Source: Marivivens donghaensis
GTDB lineage: Bacteria > Pseudomonadota > Alphaproteobacteria > Rhodobacterales > Rhodobacteraceae
Assembly (NCBI RefSeq): GCF_023541015.1
Contig: NZ_JALNPR010000003.1
Coordinates: 124,001 to 188,000, forward strand
Direction: 5' to 3'
DNA length: 64,000 nucleotides
Shown here: in pieces, positions 33,949-43,114 of the stretch
Position numbering within the stretch: the stretch's first letter is position 1
Layout: each line of letters starts with the position of its first letter
Notes under the pieces: generated by a model
Database searches by the model: none
Told to the model about the DNA's origin: nothing
What the model saw: only the letters and a program-made list of their open reading frames with translations
Made by a program: the position numbers and the translations under genes

Positions 33949-33979
33949 GGGTCGCCCAATGTGGCGGCCCTTATTTCTT
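33949..33979 (+). terminator. Probable intrinsic terminator after purF
   Basis: GGGTCGCC pairs with GGCGGCCC (one G-U pair) across a 6-nt loop and is followed by the T-rich TTATTTCTTTT. Confidence 0.7.
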
Positions 33980-34109
33980 TTGAATATATCGAAATCAAGG
34001 AACTGGCAGTTCCCCGCCTATGGCTCCTATCCTTCCGTGCAAGGAGGGGTTTTTTTACTGTTTTCCACATGCCACCTCGGTCCTACCACTCACGGGTAAT
34101 GGACCGAAA

Positions 34110-34364
34110 ATGACGAGCATGACCAACAACGTTGTCGCGCAGGCGGCAACGGTCGTCGATGTGCTGCCACTCGATCAAATGGCACTCATTGGCACGATTG
34201 TGAAACCTGATGGCACCCAAGCGATCCTGCGAAACGGGATCGGCTATGTCCGCCTTGTTTCGGTGGGCGACACGACGCTGTCGGGCCGCATTACTGCGAT
34301 TGATGAACAGTCGGTGATCCTCACCGGAATGGACGGGCAGCTTGTCCTGCAGATGATGAACTGA
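34110..34364 (+). CDS. Small PilP/GspC-like domain protein, 84 aa
   Basis: A short protein whose core (MALIGTIVKPDGTQAILRNG, then YVRLVSVGDTTLSGRITAIDEQSVILTGMDGQLVLQM) has the pattern of the small beta domain shared by type IV pilus PilP and type II secretion GspC. There is no signal peptide or membrane segment, unlike those proteins, and no other pilus or secretion gene nearby. The ATG at 34110 is the most likely start; an in-frame ATG lies four codons on. Family assignment is by pattern only and could be wrong; it may be a stand-alone relic or a small adaptor. Confidence 0.6.
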   Translation: MTSMTNNVVAQAATVVDVLPLDQMALIGTIVKPDGTQAILRNGIGYVRLVSVGDTTLSGRITAIDEQSVILTGMDGQLVLQMMN

Positions 34365-34419
34365 CTCGACCAAAGCGCCGCATCACAGCCCACTTGCACC
34401 AAACGCAACAAGGTGCGAA

Positions 34420-35082
34420 ATGGAGCCTATGACGCAAGATACACGCCCCACCGCTTTGATCACCGGCGCTTCGCGCGGACTTGGCTCTGCCTTGGCCGAA
34501 CAGCTTGCCGAAACGCACCACATTATCGCCGTGGGTAAAACCACTGGCGCACTTGAGGAACTGGATGATCGCATTCAGGCCAAGGGTGGTGAAGCGTCGC
34601 TTGCACCGATGGACATCACAGTTGAGGCCGCGATGCAGCAGCTCTGTCGTTCGGTCTATGATCGCTGGGGCAAACTGGACCTCTGGGTCCATTCCGCGAT
34701 CTTCTCCCCGCCTCTGTCACCTGCGCCCGACATGCCGGAAAAAGACTACGACAAGGCATTCCTCACCAACGTCAAAGCAACCCAGCGCTTGATCAGCTAT
34801 GTGGCGCCTCTTTTGGGCACGACGGGCCGCGCAGTGTTCTTTGATGACCCGCGCGCCGGCGAGGCATTCTTTGGCGCCTATGGCGCATCCAAGGCCGCAC
34901 AGATCGCAATGGCGCGCAGCTGGCAGACTGAAACCGCGAAAATCGGCCCGATGGTCAAGATTTTGACCCCGCGCCCGATGCCGACAGCCGTCCGCGCACG
35001 CTTCTTCCCGGGTGAAGACCGCGCGCCCCTGACCGACATCCGCGAAGAGGCCGCGCGTCTCCTGCCAGAAATCCTATCGTAA
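34420..35082 (+). CDS. Short-chain dehydrogenase/reductase, 220 aa
   Basis: A classical SDR with the cofactor loop TGASRGLGSALAEQ and active-site YGASKAAQ (YxxxK). The stretch LWVHSAIFSPPL replaces the usual NNAG, so it is a somewhat divergent member. Substrate unknown. The ATG at 34420 has AAGGTG upstream; a second ATG at 34429 has GGAG close before it and is equally possible. It stands between the PilP-like gene and surE, on the same strand, with no functional link visible. Confidence 0.85.
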   Translation: MEPMTQDTRPTALITGASRGLGSALAEQLAETHHIIAVGKTTGALEELDDRIQAKGGEASLAPMDITVEAAMQQLCRSVYDRWGKLDLWVHSAIFSPPLSPAPDMPEKDYDKAFLTNVKATQRLISYVAPLLGTTGRAVFFDDPRAGEAFFGAYGASKAAQIAMARSWQTETAKIGPMVKILTPRPMPTAVRARFFPGEDRAPLTDIREEAARLLPEILS

Positions 35083-35148
35083 AACAGGTCTGACAATGCT
35101 TGCCGCTTTGCCTTCAACTGCTTAGGAAAGTCAGCAAAAGAGGTGAGC

Positions 35149-35934
35149 ATGCGCATTCTTATTACCAACGATGACGGGATCAACGCACCGGGCCTAAAGG
35201 TGCTCCACGCAATCGCACAAGAGGTTGCTGGCCCCGATGGTGAGGTCTGGACCGTCGCGCCCGCCTTTGAACAGTCTGGCGTGGGGCATTGCATCAGCTA
35301 CACGCACCCGACGATGATTGCGCAACTCGGTGATCGCCGTTTCGCCGCCGAAGGATCGCCTGCGGACTGTGTTCTGGCGGGGCTCTACGACGTTATGGCA
35401 GACAACAAACCTGATCTCGTGCTCTCTGGTGTGAACCGTGGCAACAACGCCGGCGAAAACGTCATGTATTCGGGCACCATCGGCGCCACGATTGAGGCCT
35501 CACTTCAGGGGGTCCCTGCCATCGCAATGTCGCAGTTCTTTGGCCCTGCTAATGCCGACCTCGATCAACCGTTCGAGGCCGCAGCCCAGCACGCTGCCGA
35601 CGTTGTGCGGCGTTTGCTGAAAAACGGTCTCTGGGGTGAAGAAGATTATCGCCTGTTCTACAACGTGAACTTCCCTCCCGTCGCCGCTGCCGACGTTCAA
35701 GGGATCAGGGTTGGCGCACAGGGCTTCCGCCGTGGCACCACCTTTACCGTCGAGCCGCATCAATCGCCTTCGGGCCGCAAGTTCCTTTGGGTCAAAGGGG
35801 GCGATCAACGGGTTCGCACCCTGCCCGACACGGACGTGACCCTGAACCTTGATGGCTACATCAGCGTGACGCCGATGCGCGCGGACCTCACAGATCACGC
35901 GACCCTCGCCCAACTGCGGGATGCGCTAGAGTGA
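35149..35934 (+). CDS. surE: 5'/3'-nucleotidase SurE, 261 aa
   Basis: A metal-dependent nucleotidase active on nucleoside monophosphates. The metal-binding start [17 protein letters not shown], the SGVG block ([14 protein letters not shown]), [22 protein letters not shown] and NVNFPP motifs are intact. The ATG at 35149 has AGAGGTGA just before it; the GTG at 35143 is within that ribosome site. It overlaps pcm by 4 bp (GTGA), as part of surE-pcm-nlpD, an order also known from E. coli. Confidence 0.96.
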   Translation: MRILITNDDGINAPGLKVLHAIAQEVAGPDGEVWTVAPAFEQSGVGHCISYTHPTMIAQLGDRRFAAEGSPADCVLAGLYDVMADNKPDLVLSGVNRGNNAGENVMYSGTIGATIEASLQGVPAIAMSQFFGPANADLDQPFEAAAQHAADVVRRLLKNGLWGEEDYRLFYNVNFPPVAAADVQGIRVGAQGFRRGTTFTVEPHQSPSGRKFLWVKGGDQRVRTLPDTDVTLNLDGYISVTPMRADLTDHATLAQLRDALE

Positions 35935-36569
35935 CCTTTGACGCCGAAGCCAAGATGCAGTTCCTCTACGCCCTACGATCAAAGGGCGTGACGGACGCAC
36001 GTGTGCTCACGGCGATGGAACGGGTCGACCGTGCGATGTTCGTCAAAGGCATCTTTGCTGACCGCGCCTATGAGGACATGCCGCTGCCGATCGCGTCGGG
36101 TCAAACGATCAGCCAGCCGTCGGTTGTTGGCATCATGACGCAGGCGCTCAATGTCACCAACCGCGATAAGGTTTTAGAGGTCGGCACAGGCTCTGGGTAT
36201 CAAGCCGCGATCCTCAGCCACCTCGCCCGCCGCGTCTATACCATCGACCGTTATCGTCGCCTTGTGACGGACGCGAAGGCGATTTTTGAACGGCTCGACC
36301 TGACAAATGTGATCCCTTTTGTGGGGGATGGCAGCTTTGGTTTGCCCGATCAGGCCCCGTTTGATCGCATTCTCGTGACCGCAGCCGCCGAAGACCCGCC
36401 CGGTCCGCTCTTGGCGCAATTGCGTGTTGGCGGTATTATGGTATTGCCAGTGGGGCAATCCGATGCGGTTCAGAGCCTGATCCGTGTCACCCGCACTGAG
36501 GACGGATTTGACTACGACGAATTGCGCCCTGTCCGCTTTGTCCCTCTGGTAGAGGGGTTGGGCGACTGA
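35931..36569 (+). CDS. pcm: Protein-L-isoaspartate O-methyltransferase, 212 aa
   Basis: Repairs isoaspartyl residues in damaged proteins using SAM. The substrate-binding segment [20 protein letters not shown] and SAM motif [20 protein letters not shown] are present, as are the GDGSFG and DRILVTAA motifs. It begins with GTG at 35931, translationally coupled to surE. nlpD follows 46 bp later. Confidence 0.95.
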   Translation: MTFDAEAKMQFLYALRSKGVTDARVLTAMERVDRAMFVKGIFADRAYEDMPLPIASGQTISQPSVVGIMTQALNVTNRDKVLEVGTGSGYQAAILSHLARRVYTIDRYRRLVTDAKAIFERLDLTNVIPFVGDGSFGLPDQAPFDRILVTAAAEDPPGPLLAQLRVGGIMVLPVGQSDAVQSLIRVTRTEDGFDYDELRPVRFVPLVEGLGD

Positions 36570-36615
36570 CCTAAACAGCTCTGATCAACAGAGCGAGAGA
36601 GACGAGGATCGAGTG

Positions 36616-37812
36616 ATGATCAAGGCAAATTCCCTGCGCGCTGCGCTGTTCACAGGTGCCGCCCTGACGCTATTGGCGGGCTGCGCAGACACCTTTGAGA
36701 ATTTCGATTTGGACATGCGGGACTTGGGCGGCAACACGCTCGATACCACGAATGCCGCACGCAACCTGCCGCCGCGTCCAGAGCCCGATAATCGCGGTGT
36801 GATTTCGTACCCGAACTATCAGGTTGTCGTGGCAATTCGCGGCGATACCGTCACAACCGTGGCCCAACGTCTGGACATCAACGCGGCAGAGCTGGCACGT
36901 GCCAACGCGCTCAGCGTTGATACCTCATTGAACCAAGGTGCTGTTCTGCTCCTGCCGAACCGCGTGGCTGAACCGTCGGCTGCCACCGGCGCTGTTGTTT
37001 CTGGTCCGATCCAGCCGACCGAGGTTGATGTGACAACTCTTGCCGCCGCCGCGATTGACCGCGCAGGTCCGCAAGCCACCTCGACCGCGCCAGCCGCTGC
37101 CGCGCCTCAAACCGCAACCATCATGGACGGCGTTGAACCGCTGCGCCACACCGTGCGCCCGAATGAGACCGCCTACTCTATCGCACGTCTCTATAACCTG
37201 CCCGTGCGGACCTTGGCCGAATGGAACGGTCTAGGCTCTGACCTCTCGGTTCGCGAAGGTCAGTCGCTCTTGATCCCACAAAGCGGCGTGACGCTCATCA
37301 CGGAACCAGAAAGCGCACCGGGCGAAGGCACACAGACGCCAGTTCCGCCGTCGGCTGCAACGCCGCTCCCGACCGAGACAACAACACCCGCAGCGACTGC
37401 AACTGTGGCCCCTGTGGCTGCGCCAGACCTCGGCACACCAGCGCCAGCAGCGAACCCGAATGCTCCGCTGATCTACCCAGTGCGCGGTAATATCGTGCGT
37501 GCCTACTCAGCTGGCAGCAACGAAGGCATCGACATCGCAGCGAGCGCGGGCGACGAAGTGGTCGCTGCTGCCGCTGGCACCGTGGCCGCCATCACCCGTG
37601 ATACCAACGGTGTTGCGATTGTGGTGATCCGTCACGCGACCGATCTGTTGACCGTTTACACCAACCTCGACGGTTTGACCGTGGCTGAGGGCGCAAGCGT
37701 CCGTCAGGGCCAGAAAATCGGTGTGGTTAAGGCTACGAACCCTGCGGTCGTCCACTTTGAGGTGCGCCTGTCGGGGATGAAATCGGCAAACCCCGAAGAT
37801 TACCTGCCCTAG
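36616..37812 (+). CDS. nlpD: NlpD-type LysM / LytM lipoprotein, probably non-catalytic, 398 aa
   Basis: An envelope lipoprotein expected to activate a cell-wall amidase. A lipoprotein signal with lipobox LLAGC lies near residues 17-23. There are two LysM-like modules (VVVAIRGDTVTTVAQRLDIN and RHTVRPNETAYSIARLYNLPVRTLAEWNGL), a Pro/Thr/Ala-rich linker and a C-terminal LytM domain. The LytM zinc ligands are degenerate: NEGIDIA replaces HxGxD, VYTNLD replaces the YxH region, and VVHFEV retains a single His, as in E. coli NlpD (KGIDIA, LHFEI). It is therefore a regulator, not a hydrolase. The ATG at 36616 has GAGGA 8 nt upstream; a GTG lies just before. It completes surE-pcm-nlpD; rpoS, which follows in E. 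coli, is absent. Confidence 0.9.
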   Translation: MIKANSLRAALFTGAALTLLAGCADTFENFDLDMRDLGGNTLDTTNAARNLPPRPEPDNRGVISYPNYQVVVAIRGDTVTTVAQRLDINAAELARANALSVDTSLNQGAVLLLPNRVAEPSAATGAVVSGPIQPTEVDVTTLAAAAIDRAGPQATSTAPAAAAPQTATIMDGVEPLRHTVRPNETAYSIARLYNLPVRTLAEWNGLGSDLSVREGQSLLIPQSGVTLITEPESAPGEGTQTPVPPSAATPLPTETTTPAATATVAPVAAPDLGTPAPAANPNAPLIYPVRGNIVRAYSAGSNEGIDIAASAGDEVVAAAAGTVAAITRDTNGVAIVVIRHATDLLTVYTNLDGLTVAEGASVRQGQKIGVVKATNPAVVHFEVRLSGMKSANPEDYLP

Positions 37813-37834
37813 TCAGGTCACAACATCAGAATAC

Positions 37835-37864
37835 AAAACGGGCGGGGAATTCCCCGCCCGTTTT
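37835..37864. terminator. Intrinsic terminator, bidirectional
   Basis: AAAACGGGCGGGG and its complement meet at a central AATT-type palindrome, with A and T tracts on the two sides. It separates nlpD from the convergent DUF815 gene. Confidence 0.88.
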
Positions 37865-37866
37865 CG

Positions 37867-38706
37867 TCAAAGTGTCACGCCCTTGCGCCCAGCAAGGTCC
37901 GTGAAATACTGCCACGCTACGCGGCCAGACCGGCTCCCTCGGGTCGCTTGCCATTCGATGGCTTCGGCCCAGAGCGTCTCTTCGTCGATCTCAACGCCAT
38001 AAGACGCGCAATATCCACGGATCATATTTAGGTAGTCGTCCTGCGAACACGGATGGAACCCGAGCCACAGACCAAATCGATCCGAGAGCGAAACTTTCTC
38101 TTCGACCGCTTCCGCAGGGTTGATCGCGGTGGAGCGTTCGTTTTCGATCATATCGCGCGGCATAAGGTGGCGACGGTTCGACGTAGCATAGAGGACCACG
38201 TTGTCGGGACGCCCCTCAATCCCGCCATCCAACACCGCCTTAAGCGATTTGTAATGCGCGTCATCATTGCTGAACGATAGGTCGTCACAGAACAGCACAA
38301 AGCGTTCGGGACGGCCACGTAGCAAGTTCAGGCACCGCGTGATCGACGGAAGGTCCTCGCGCTGGATCTCGATCAGTTTGAGGTCGGGATAGGTTTCCCC
38401 CAGCTTGCCATGTACGGCCTTAACCAGACTGGATTTCCCCATGCCCCGCGCACCCCACAAAAGGGCGTTGTTTGCGGGCATCCCACGGGCAAACTGTTCG
38501 GTATTAGCCATCAACGTGTCACGCGATCTGTTCACCCCAACGAGGAGCGAAACATCAACCCGCGACACCTTGGTCACTGGTTCGAGCCGATCTGGGCTGG
38601 TGTGCCAAACGAACCCTTGTGCAGCGGCAAAGTCGGGAGCGGCCAAAGGCGCTGGAGCGATCCGCTCTAGCGCCTCTGCGATACGCGTTAAGGTCGCGTC
38701 ATTCAT
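37867..38706 (-). CDS. DUF815 family AAA+ ATPase, 279 aa
   Basis: An ATP-binding protein of the DUF815 family with Walker [19 protein letters not shown] (near residue 86), Walker [11 protein letters not shown], sensor [15 protein letters not shown] and the C-terminal [31 protein letters not shown]. The function is unknown. It overlaps tatC by 4 bp, so it is expressed with the Tat translocon; the same order is frequent in Rhodobacteraceae. A role in folding, loading or cofactor insertion for Tat substrates is conceivable but untested. Confidence 0.88.
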   Translation of the reverse strand: MNDATLTRIAEALERIAPAPLAAPDFAAAQGFVWHTSPDRLEPVTKVSRVDVSLLVGVNRSRDTLMANTEQFARGMPANNALLWGARGMGKSSLVKAVHGKLGETYPDLKLIEIQREDLPSITRCLNLLRGRPERFVLFCDDLSFSNDDAHYKSLKAVLDGGIEGRPDNVVLYATSNRRHLMPRDMIENERSTAINPAEAVEEKVSLSDRFGLWLGFHPCSQDDYLNMIRGYCASYGVEIDEETLWAEAIEWQATRGSRSGRVAWQYFTDLAGRKGVTL

Positions 38707-39557
38707 GCCTTGCCCTCGTCGTCGGCCTCGTCCTCATCGTCCTCGAAATACAGACCTTCGGCTTTGAGGCGTTCGATACGGGCCTTTTCAACGCGGGCAA
38801 CCAATTGGATCGAAACTTCATACAGACCATAGACGACCGAGAAGAGGATGATCTGGCTTACCACGTCGGGCGGTGTCGCGATCGCAGCGAGGATCAGAAT
38901 GCCGACCACCGCATATTTGCGAACCGACCGCAGACCTTCAGCCGAGACCAACCCCGCCTTGCCCATAAGGGTCAGCAAAACGGGCAACTGGAAACAGAGG
39001 CCAAAGGCGATGATGAACTTCATCGTCAGCGACAGATAGGACTGCGCCGAACCGAGGTAGTTGATACCAGCCGATGTTGCCTCAGTCCCAGCGGTCGCCC
39101 CTGCCTGTTGGAAGTTCAAGAAGAACGTGAAGGCCATCGGCGTGATAACGTAGAACGCAAAGGCAGCACCGAGGATGAACATGATCGGCGAGGCCAAAAG
39201 GAACGGCAAGAATGCGTTCTTTTCCGATTTATAGAGACCAGGTGCCACGAACCGCCACAGCTGGTAGCTGATCACGGGGAACGACAGGACCAAGCCGCCA
39301 AGCATTGAGATCGAGACCGCGACAAAGAAACCCTCTTGGAGGGCGATCATCACCAGACCACAATCCTGCTGACCGTTTTCCGCCAGAGCATCACAGAGCG
39401 GCTGCGTCAGGAAATCGAAAATCGGGTTCCAAACGGTAAAGCAGATGACCATCGCAACGACGAAAGCGCCGAGCGATTTGATCAGCCGCGACCGCAGTTC
39501 TGTCAGGTGTTCTATCAACGGGGCAGAGGTATCTTCGATTTCGTCTGCGTTGCTCAT
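38703..39557 (-). CDS. tatC: Sec-independent protein translocase TatC, 284 aa
   Basis: The receptor subunit of the twin-arginine translocase that exports folded proteins. Six membrane segments and the N-terminal signature [22 protein letters not shown] are present, as is the [21 protein letters not shown] motif. The acidic tail ([14 protein letters not shown]) is a local feature. It overlaps tatB upstream and the DUF815 gene downstream by 4 bp each. Confidence 0.97.
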   Translation of the reverse strand: MSNADEIEDTSAPLIEHLTELRSRLIKSLGAFVVAMVICFTVWNPIFDFLTQPLCDALAENGQQDCGLVMIALQEGFFVAVSISMLGGLVLSFPVISYQLWRFVAPGLYKSEKNAFLPFLLASPIMFILGAAFAFYVITPMAFTFFLNFQQAGATAGTEATSAGINYLGSAQSYLSLTMKFIIAFGLCFQLPVLLTLMGKAGLVSAEGLRSVRKYAVVGILILAAIATPPDVVSQIILFSVVYGLYEVSIQLVARVEKARIERLKAEGLYFEDDEDEADDEGKA

Positions 39558-39988
39558 TCTTGTGCCTCGGTCTTGGGGCTTGGGTCACGCAGCGCGGCCA
39601 AGTCTGCTTCGGCCTCGTCGAGAGCGGCCTCTGCGGCAGCTGCCTCGCGGGCTTTGCGCTCTTCGGCGGCCTCCGCCATAGCTGCGTCCATCTTTTCCTT
39701 GGTCTCTGCCCGCTCAGGTGTGAGCGAAGAGGTATCCAAGGTCGATTTGATCGCATCCTTGCCGAACTGCGTCGGGTTCGACGCGGCCTTCAGGGTCTTG
39801 TTGATGTCCTTCATCCCCGACTGATCCGCCGCCTGATCCATCGCGCGGCTGAATTCGCGGGCCATCCCTTTGGCTTTACCGACGTATTGCCCGACGCTGC
39901 GAAACAATCCCGGTAATTCCTGCGGTCCAACCACAATCAGCGCGACGATGCCGATGAGGACCATCTCGCTCCAGCCCATGCCAAACAT
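39554..39988 (-). CDS. tatB: Twin-arginine translocase subunit TatB, 144 aa
   Basis: A single N-terminal membrane helix ([33 protein letters not shown]) with the conserved Glu and GPxxLP motif, an amphipathic helix, and a long Ala/Glu-rich tail. It forms the substrate-binding complex with TatC. It begins 21 bp after tatA and overlaps tatC by 4 bp. Confidence 0.95.
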   Translation of the reverse strand: MFGMGWSEMVLIGIVALIVVGPQELPGLFRSVGQYVGKAKGMAREFSRAMDQAADQSGMKDINKTLKAASNPTQFGKDAIKSTLDTSSLTPERAETKEKMDAAMAEAAEERKAREAAAAEAALDEAEADLAALRDPSPKTEAQE

Positions 39989-40009
39989 AGCGGCGTTCCT
40001 TCGCGTTGA

Positions 40010-40225
40010 TTAGGCTTTGTCTTTGTCAGACTCGGGGGTGACGTCTTTTGCAGCTTCAGCTTTTGCAGCTTCCAGCTCTTTTTCGCCTTCGCTGATGCCC
40101 TTTTTGAACGAGGTGATGCCTTTGCCCACTTCGCCCATGATGCCCGAGATTTTGCCGCGGCCAAACATGACCAGAACAACAACTGCAATCAGGATGAGGC
40201 CCATCGGGCCGATATTGTTGAGCAT
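40010..40225 (-). CDS. tatA: Twin-arginine translocase subunit TatA, 71 aa
   Basis: The pore-forming or membrane-thinning subunit: short N-terminus MLNNIGPMGLILIAVVVLVMFGRGKISGIMGEVGKGITSFKKG, with the FGRGKI hinge and FKKG amphipathic helix, then a charged tail. The ATG at 40225 is preceded by GGGAGA at a good distance; the frame reaching 40342 is longer than any TatA and is discarded. First gene of tatA-tatB-tatC-DUF815. It is divergent from the WYL regulator with about 180 bp between. Confidence 0.96.
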   Translation of the reverse strand: MLNNIGPMGLILIAVVVLVMFGRGKISGIMGEVGKGITSFKKGISEGEKELEAAKAEAAKDVTPESDKDKA

Positions 40226-40403
40226 GATAGTCTCCCTATGTGCGGGTCGGCCTCTGCCGCCCGAAAATTCTGTGACCCCGACTGTTGCCAGTTTCCCAAG
40301 CGGTGAAAAGCGCGAAATCGCTTTTGGCGCGAGGTTTCTCAAAAGTTTGTCGAAATTTGTGACAAAAACTTGTCAGTAGTGAATTCTGCTGCGACAAAGA
40401 CGT

Positions 40404-41066
40404 ATGAAACGAACGGATAGATTGCGGCAGTTGATACGGATTTTGCGGGACGGTGATGTGCACCGTGCCGTTGATATTGCTGAGAAAACGGGCGTCACCG
40501 TGCGCACGGTTTACCGCGACATGGAGACGTTGATGGCCTCTGGCGTGCCTATGGTTGGGTCTCGCGGAACGGGTTATCGGGTCACCGCGCCGATCACACT
40601 GCCCGCCATGAACCTCTCAATGGCAGAGCTTGAGGCGCTGCACCTCGGCCTTATGGCGGTCGCCCAATCGGGTGAGGCTGACTTGACTGAGGCCGCGCAG
40701 ACCTTAGCCGACAAACTCGACGCTGCCCTGCCCGAGGACGTGGATCATACGACAACGGATGGGCTTGCCATTTATCCCTTCACAGGGCGCACGCAGGGCG
40801 TCGTTCACCTGCCCGCCCTACGGCAAGCGATCCGTGCGCGGCAGAAACTACTAGTGACACTCAACGGTCAGGATCGCACGGTGCGGCCCCTGCGGCTCGA
40901 TTATTGGGGGCGGGTTTGGACCTGCACTGTGTGGTGCGAAACGATCCGTGGGTTTGACGATCTGCCGATTGAAGAGATCACCGCGCTACGCAAACTCCCG
41001 TCGCTCTTTGTGAACGAAGCAGGGAAGACGCTGGCCGATTATAGGACGGCGCGAACTATTTCTTAA
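40404..41066 (+). CDS. YafY-type HTH/WYL-domain transcriptional regulator, 220 aa
   Basis: An N-terminal winged helix-turn-helix (RTDRLRQLIRILRDGDVHRAVDIAEKTGVTVRTVYRDMETL) of the HTH_11 type, followed by a WYL-like ligand-sensing domain (about residues 130-215, RQAIRARQKLLVTLNG, RPLRLDYWGRVWTCTVWCE). The ligand is unknown. It is divergent from tatA and converges on the ABC ATPase gene, overlapping its end by 11 bp. Such regulators often control neighbours or themselves. Confidence 0.88.
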   Translation: MKRTDRLRQLIRILRDGDVHRAVDIAEKTGVTVRTVYRDMETLMASGVPMVGSRGTGYRVTAPITLPAMNLSMAELEALHLGLMAVAQSGEADLTEAAQTLADKLDAALPEDVDHTTTDGLAIYPFTGRTQGVVHLPALRQAIRARQKLLVTLNGQDRTVRPLRLDYWGRVWTCTVWCETIRGFDDLPIEEITALRKLPSLFVNEAGKTLADYRTARTIS

Positions 41067-42138
41067 CGGGGTAAACGAAACAGCGATCGCGCCGCATCAT
41101 CAGCCACAGCGCAGTTCCAGGTTTCGGCAGGAACACATTCGGCACCTGCGCCTTCAGCACGGAGCCGTCGAAATCCATCTTGAACTCAACGAGGCTCTCC
41201 GCTCCCATGAACCGTGAACGGATCACGATACCCCGCGCTGGCGCACCATCAGCAACGGTCGGGTTCGGGCCACGGCCATCGCGGTCAAAGTCGATCCGCA
41301 GGTGTTGGGGTCGAATAACGATATCCACATCGGTGCCATCAGGCTGCCCCGGCGCAAAGAACTGACCAAAGGCCGTTTCAACCAACGCCCCTTGAACTTT
41401 TCCATGTATCACATTGATATCGCTGAAAAATGCGGCAGCAGACTTATCAACGGGGGCGTTATAAACGTTATAGGGCGCACCCTGCTGAACGATCTTACCA
41501 CGGCGCATGAGCGCGATCTCATCCGCCATGCGCATGGCTTCAGCGGGTTCGTGCGTCACCAGCAAAACTGCCGCGCCTTCGTCCTTGAGCACCTCAAGCG
41601 TCTGATCGCGGATGCCGTCGCGCAGGCGGTTATCGAGGCCCGAAAACGGTTCATCCATCAGCATGATCCGAGGCCGCGGCGCTAAGGCCCGCGCCAGTGC
41701 GACACGTTGCTGTTCCCCACCCGACAGTTCGTGCGGGTAGCTGTCGATATGGCGGAGCATGTCGACCTTATCGAGCAACTCCTCAACCCGTCTGCGTTGA
41801 TCCTGCTTGTCCCCAATGAGGCCAAAGGCAACATTGCCCGCGACGCTGAGGTGCGGGAACAGAGCGAAGTCCTGAAACATCAAACCGATGGAACGGCCCT
41901 CAGGCGGGACACGATAGACTGTGTCGCACACCAATTGGCCGTCGACATAAATCTCACCGCTGTCCTGCATATCGACGCCCGCGATGATCCGCAGCGTCGT
42001 CGATTTCCCGCAACCTGACGGGCCCAAGAGACACGTCACCTGTCCCGGCATCACCGAGAGCGATACGTCGTCCACAACAGGCAGTCCGTCGAACGAACGA
42101 CGTATGTTGCGGATTTCAAGGCGGGGTGGGTTCGGCAC
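41056..42138 (-). CDS. ABC transporter ATPase of the FbpC/PotA type, 360 aa, without partners nearby
   Basis: An importer ATPase with Walker A LLGPSGCGKSTTLRIIAG, signature LSGGEQQRVALARALA, Walker B RIMLMDEPFSGLD, switch His in VTHEPAEAMRM, and a C-terminal TOBE-like domain (VDIVIRPQHLRI). It most resembles the Fe(III)/polyamine/molybdate-sulfate group. The start is probably the GTG at 42138, with GGAA 5 nt upstream; the frame reaching 42189 adds a poor N-terminus. No permease or binding protein lies next to it, so its substrate is open. Confidence 0.85.
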   Translation of the reverse strand: MPNPPRLEIRNIRRSFDGLPVVDDVSLSVMPGQVTCLLGPSGCGKSTTLRIIAGVDMQDSGEIYVDGQLVCDTVYRVPPEGRSIGLMFQDFALFPHLSVAGNVAFGLIGDKQDQRRRVEELLDKVDMLRHIDSYPHELSGGEQQRVALARALAPRPRIMLMDEPFSGLDNRLRDGIRDQTLEVLKDEGAAVLLVTHEPAEAMRMADEIALMRRGKIVQQGAPYNVYNAPVDKSAAAFFSDINVIHGKVQGALVETAFGQFFAPGQPDGTDVDIVIRPQHLRIDFDRDGRGPNPTVADGAPARGIVIRSRFMGAESLVEFKMDFDGSVLKAQVPNVFLPKPGTALWLMMRRDRCFVYPVKK

Positions 42139-42217
42139 GATGGTTCCTATTTCCGACAGCTTCAATCGGGTATAGGCCCGTCCTATCAACCTCGCCCGCC
42201 TTGGGCAAGTCTATGGA

Positions 42218-42997
42218 TCACATGGTCATATTCGCCGCACCGCCGTCGAGCATGATATTCTGCCCCACGATAAAGCCCGCCTTGTCCGAACAAAGGAACG
42301 CACACATCGCCCCGAATTCGGTCGTCGTGCCATAGCGCTGCGCTGGTATCGTGGCCTCGCGTTTTGCCCGTGCATCAGCAATGCTTATCCCTTCGGCATT
42401 GGACACCCCAGTATCGAGCGAAAGCGCGCGATCCGTGTCATGCAAACCAGGCAGCATATTGTTAATCGTCACCCCATAAGGCGCGACTTGACGCGATGTC
42501 CCAGCTACAAACCCCGTCAGCCCCGCCCGAGCGGAGTTCGACAATCCCAATTGCGGGATCGGCGCCTTAACCGACTGAGAGGTGATGTTCACCACGCGGC
42601 CCCAACCCTTAGCGATCATCGCAGGCATCAGTGCGGTCATCAGTGCAACGGGCGTCAGCATGTTTGCATCCAGCGCCTTGATGAAATCGTCGCGGTTCCA
42701 ATCCGTCCACATCCCCGGAGGCGGGCCACCCGCATTGGTGACAAGGATATCGACACCTTGCGCCGCATCAATCACCCGCTTTTGGCCCTCTGGCGTGGTG
42801 ACGTCACAAGCAACTGTGTCTACCGACACGCCATATTTCGCACGAATTTCGGCAGCCGTCTGCTCGAGCGTCTCAGCGTTCCGCGCGTTGATCAGCAGAT
42901 TCACCCCTGCTTCGGCCAAGGCCTCTGCACAGCCGCGCCCCAAACCTTTGGACGCGCCACAGACCAATGCTCGTTTACCAGATATCCCTAGATCCAC
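42218..42997 (-). CDS. Atypical SDR oxidoreductase (FabG-like), 259 aa
   Basis: A Rossmann-fold SDR with cofactor loop ALVCGASKGLGRGCAEAL, NAGGPPPG in place of NNAG, and the catalytic Ser region VVNITSQSVK. The usual YxxxK is not present: the aligned segment reads LGLSNSARAGLTGF, giving Ser and Arg where Tyr and Lys are expected. This matches a known SDR subgroup (BKR_like) with a non-standard tetrad. Catalytic activity is therefore uncertain. It is a single gene, divergent from the Hint-domain gene. Confidence 0.83.
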   Translation of the reverse strand: MDLGISGKRALVCGASKGLGRGCAEALAEAGVNLLINARNAETLEQTAAEIRAKYGVSVDTVACDVTTPEGQKRVIDAAQGVDILVTNAGGPPPGMWTDWNRDDFIKALDANMLTPVALMTALMPAMIAKGWGRVVNITSQSVKAPIPQLGLSNSARAGLTGFVAGTSRQVAPYGVTINNMLPGLHDTDRALSLDTGVSNAEGISIADARAKREATIPAQRYGTTTEFGAMCAFLCSDKAGFIVGQNIMLDGGAANMTM

Positions 42998-43114
42998 GTT
43001 TCAATCTCCCTGATACGCATGTTGGGTTGCTTTATGTTTCCCATCCGTTGACGAATATATAGATTATTCACTAGTTACCCGTTTCAATAGCATCACGAGT
43101 TTTAAGGTTGGTTT

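Noticed and set aside
35143-35148. SurE start at GTG 35143
   Set aside because: The GTG lies in the AGAGGTGA ribosome site; [10 protein letters not shown] at 35149 is the family start.
43048-43076. Sigma-70 promoter TTGACG ahead of the Hint gene
   Set aside because: A good -35-like hexamer is present but no acceptable -10 at 16-18 bp spacing.
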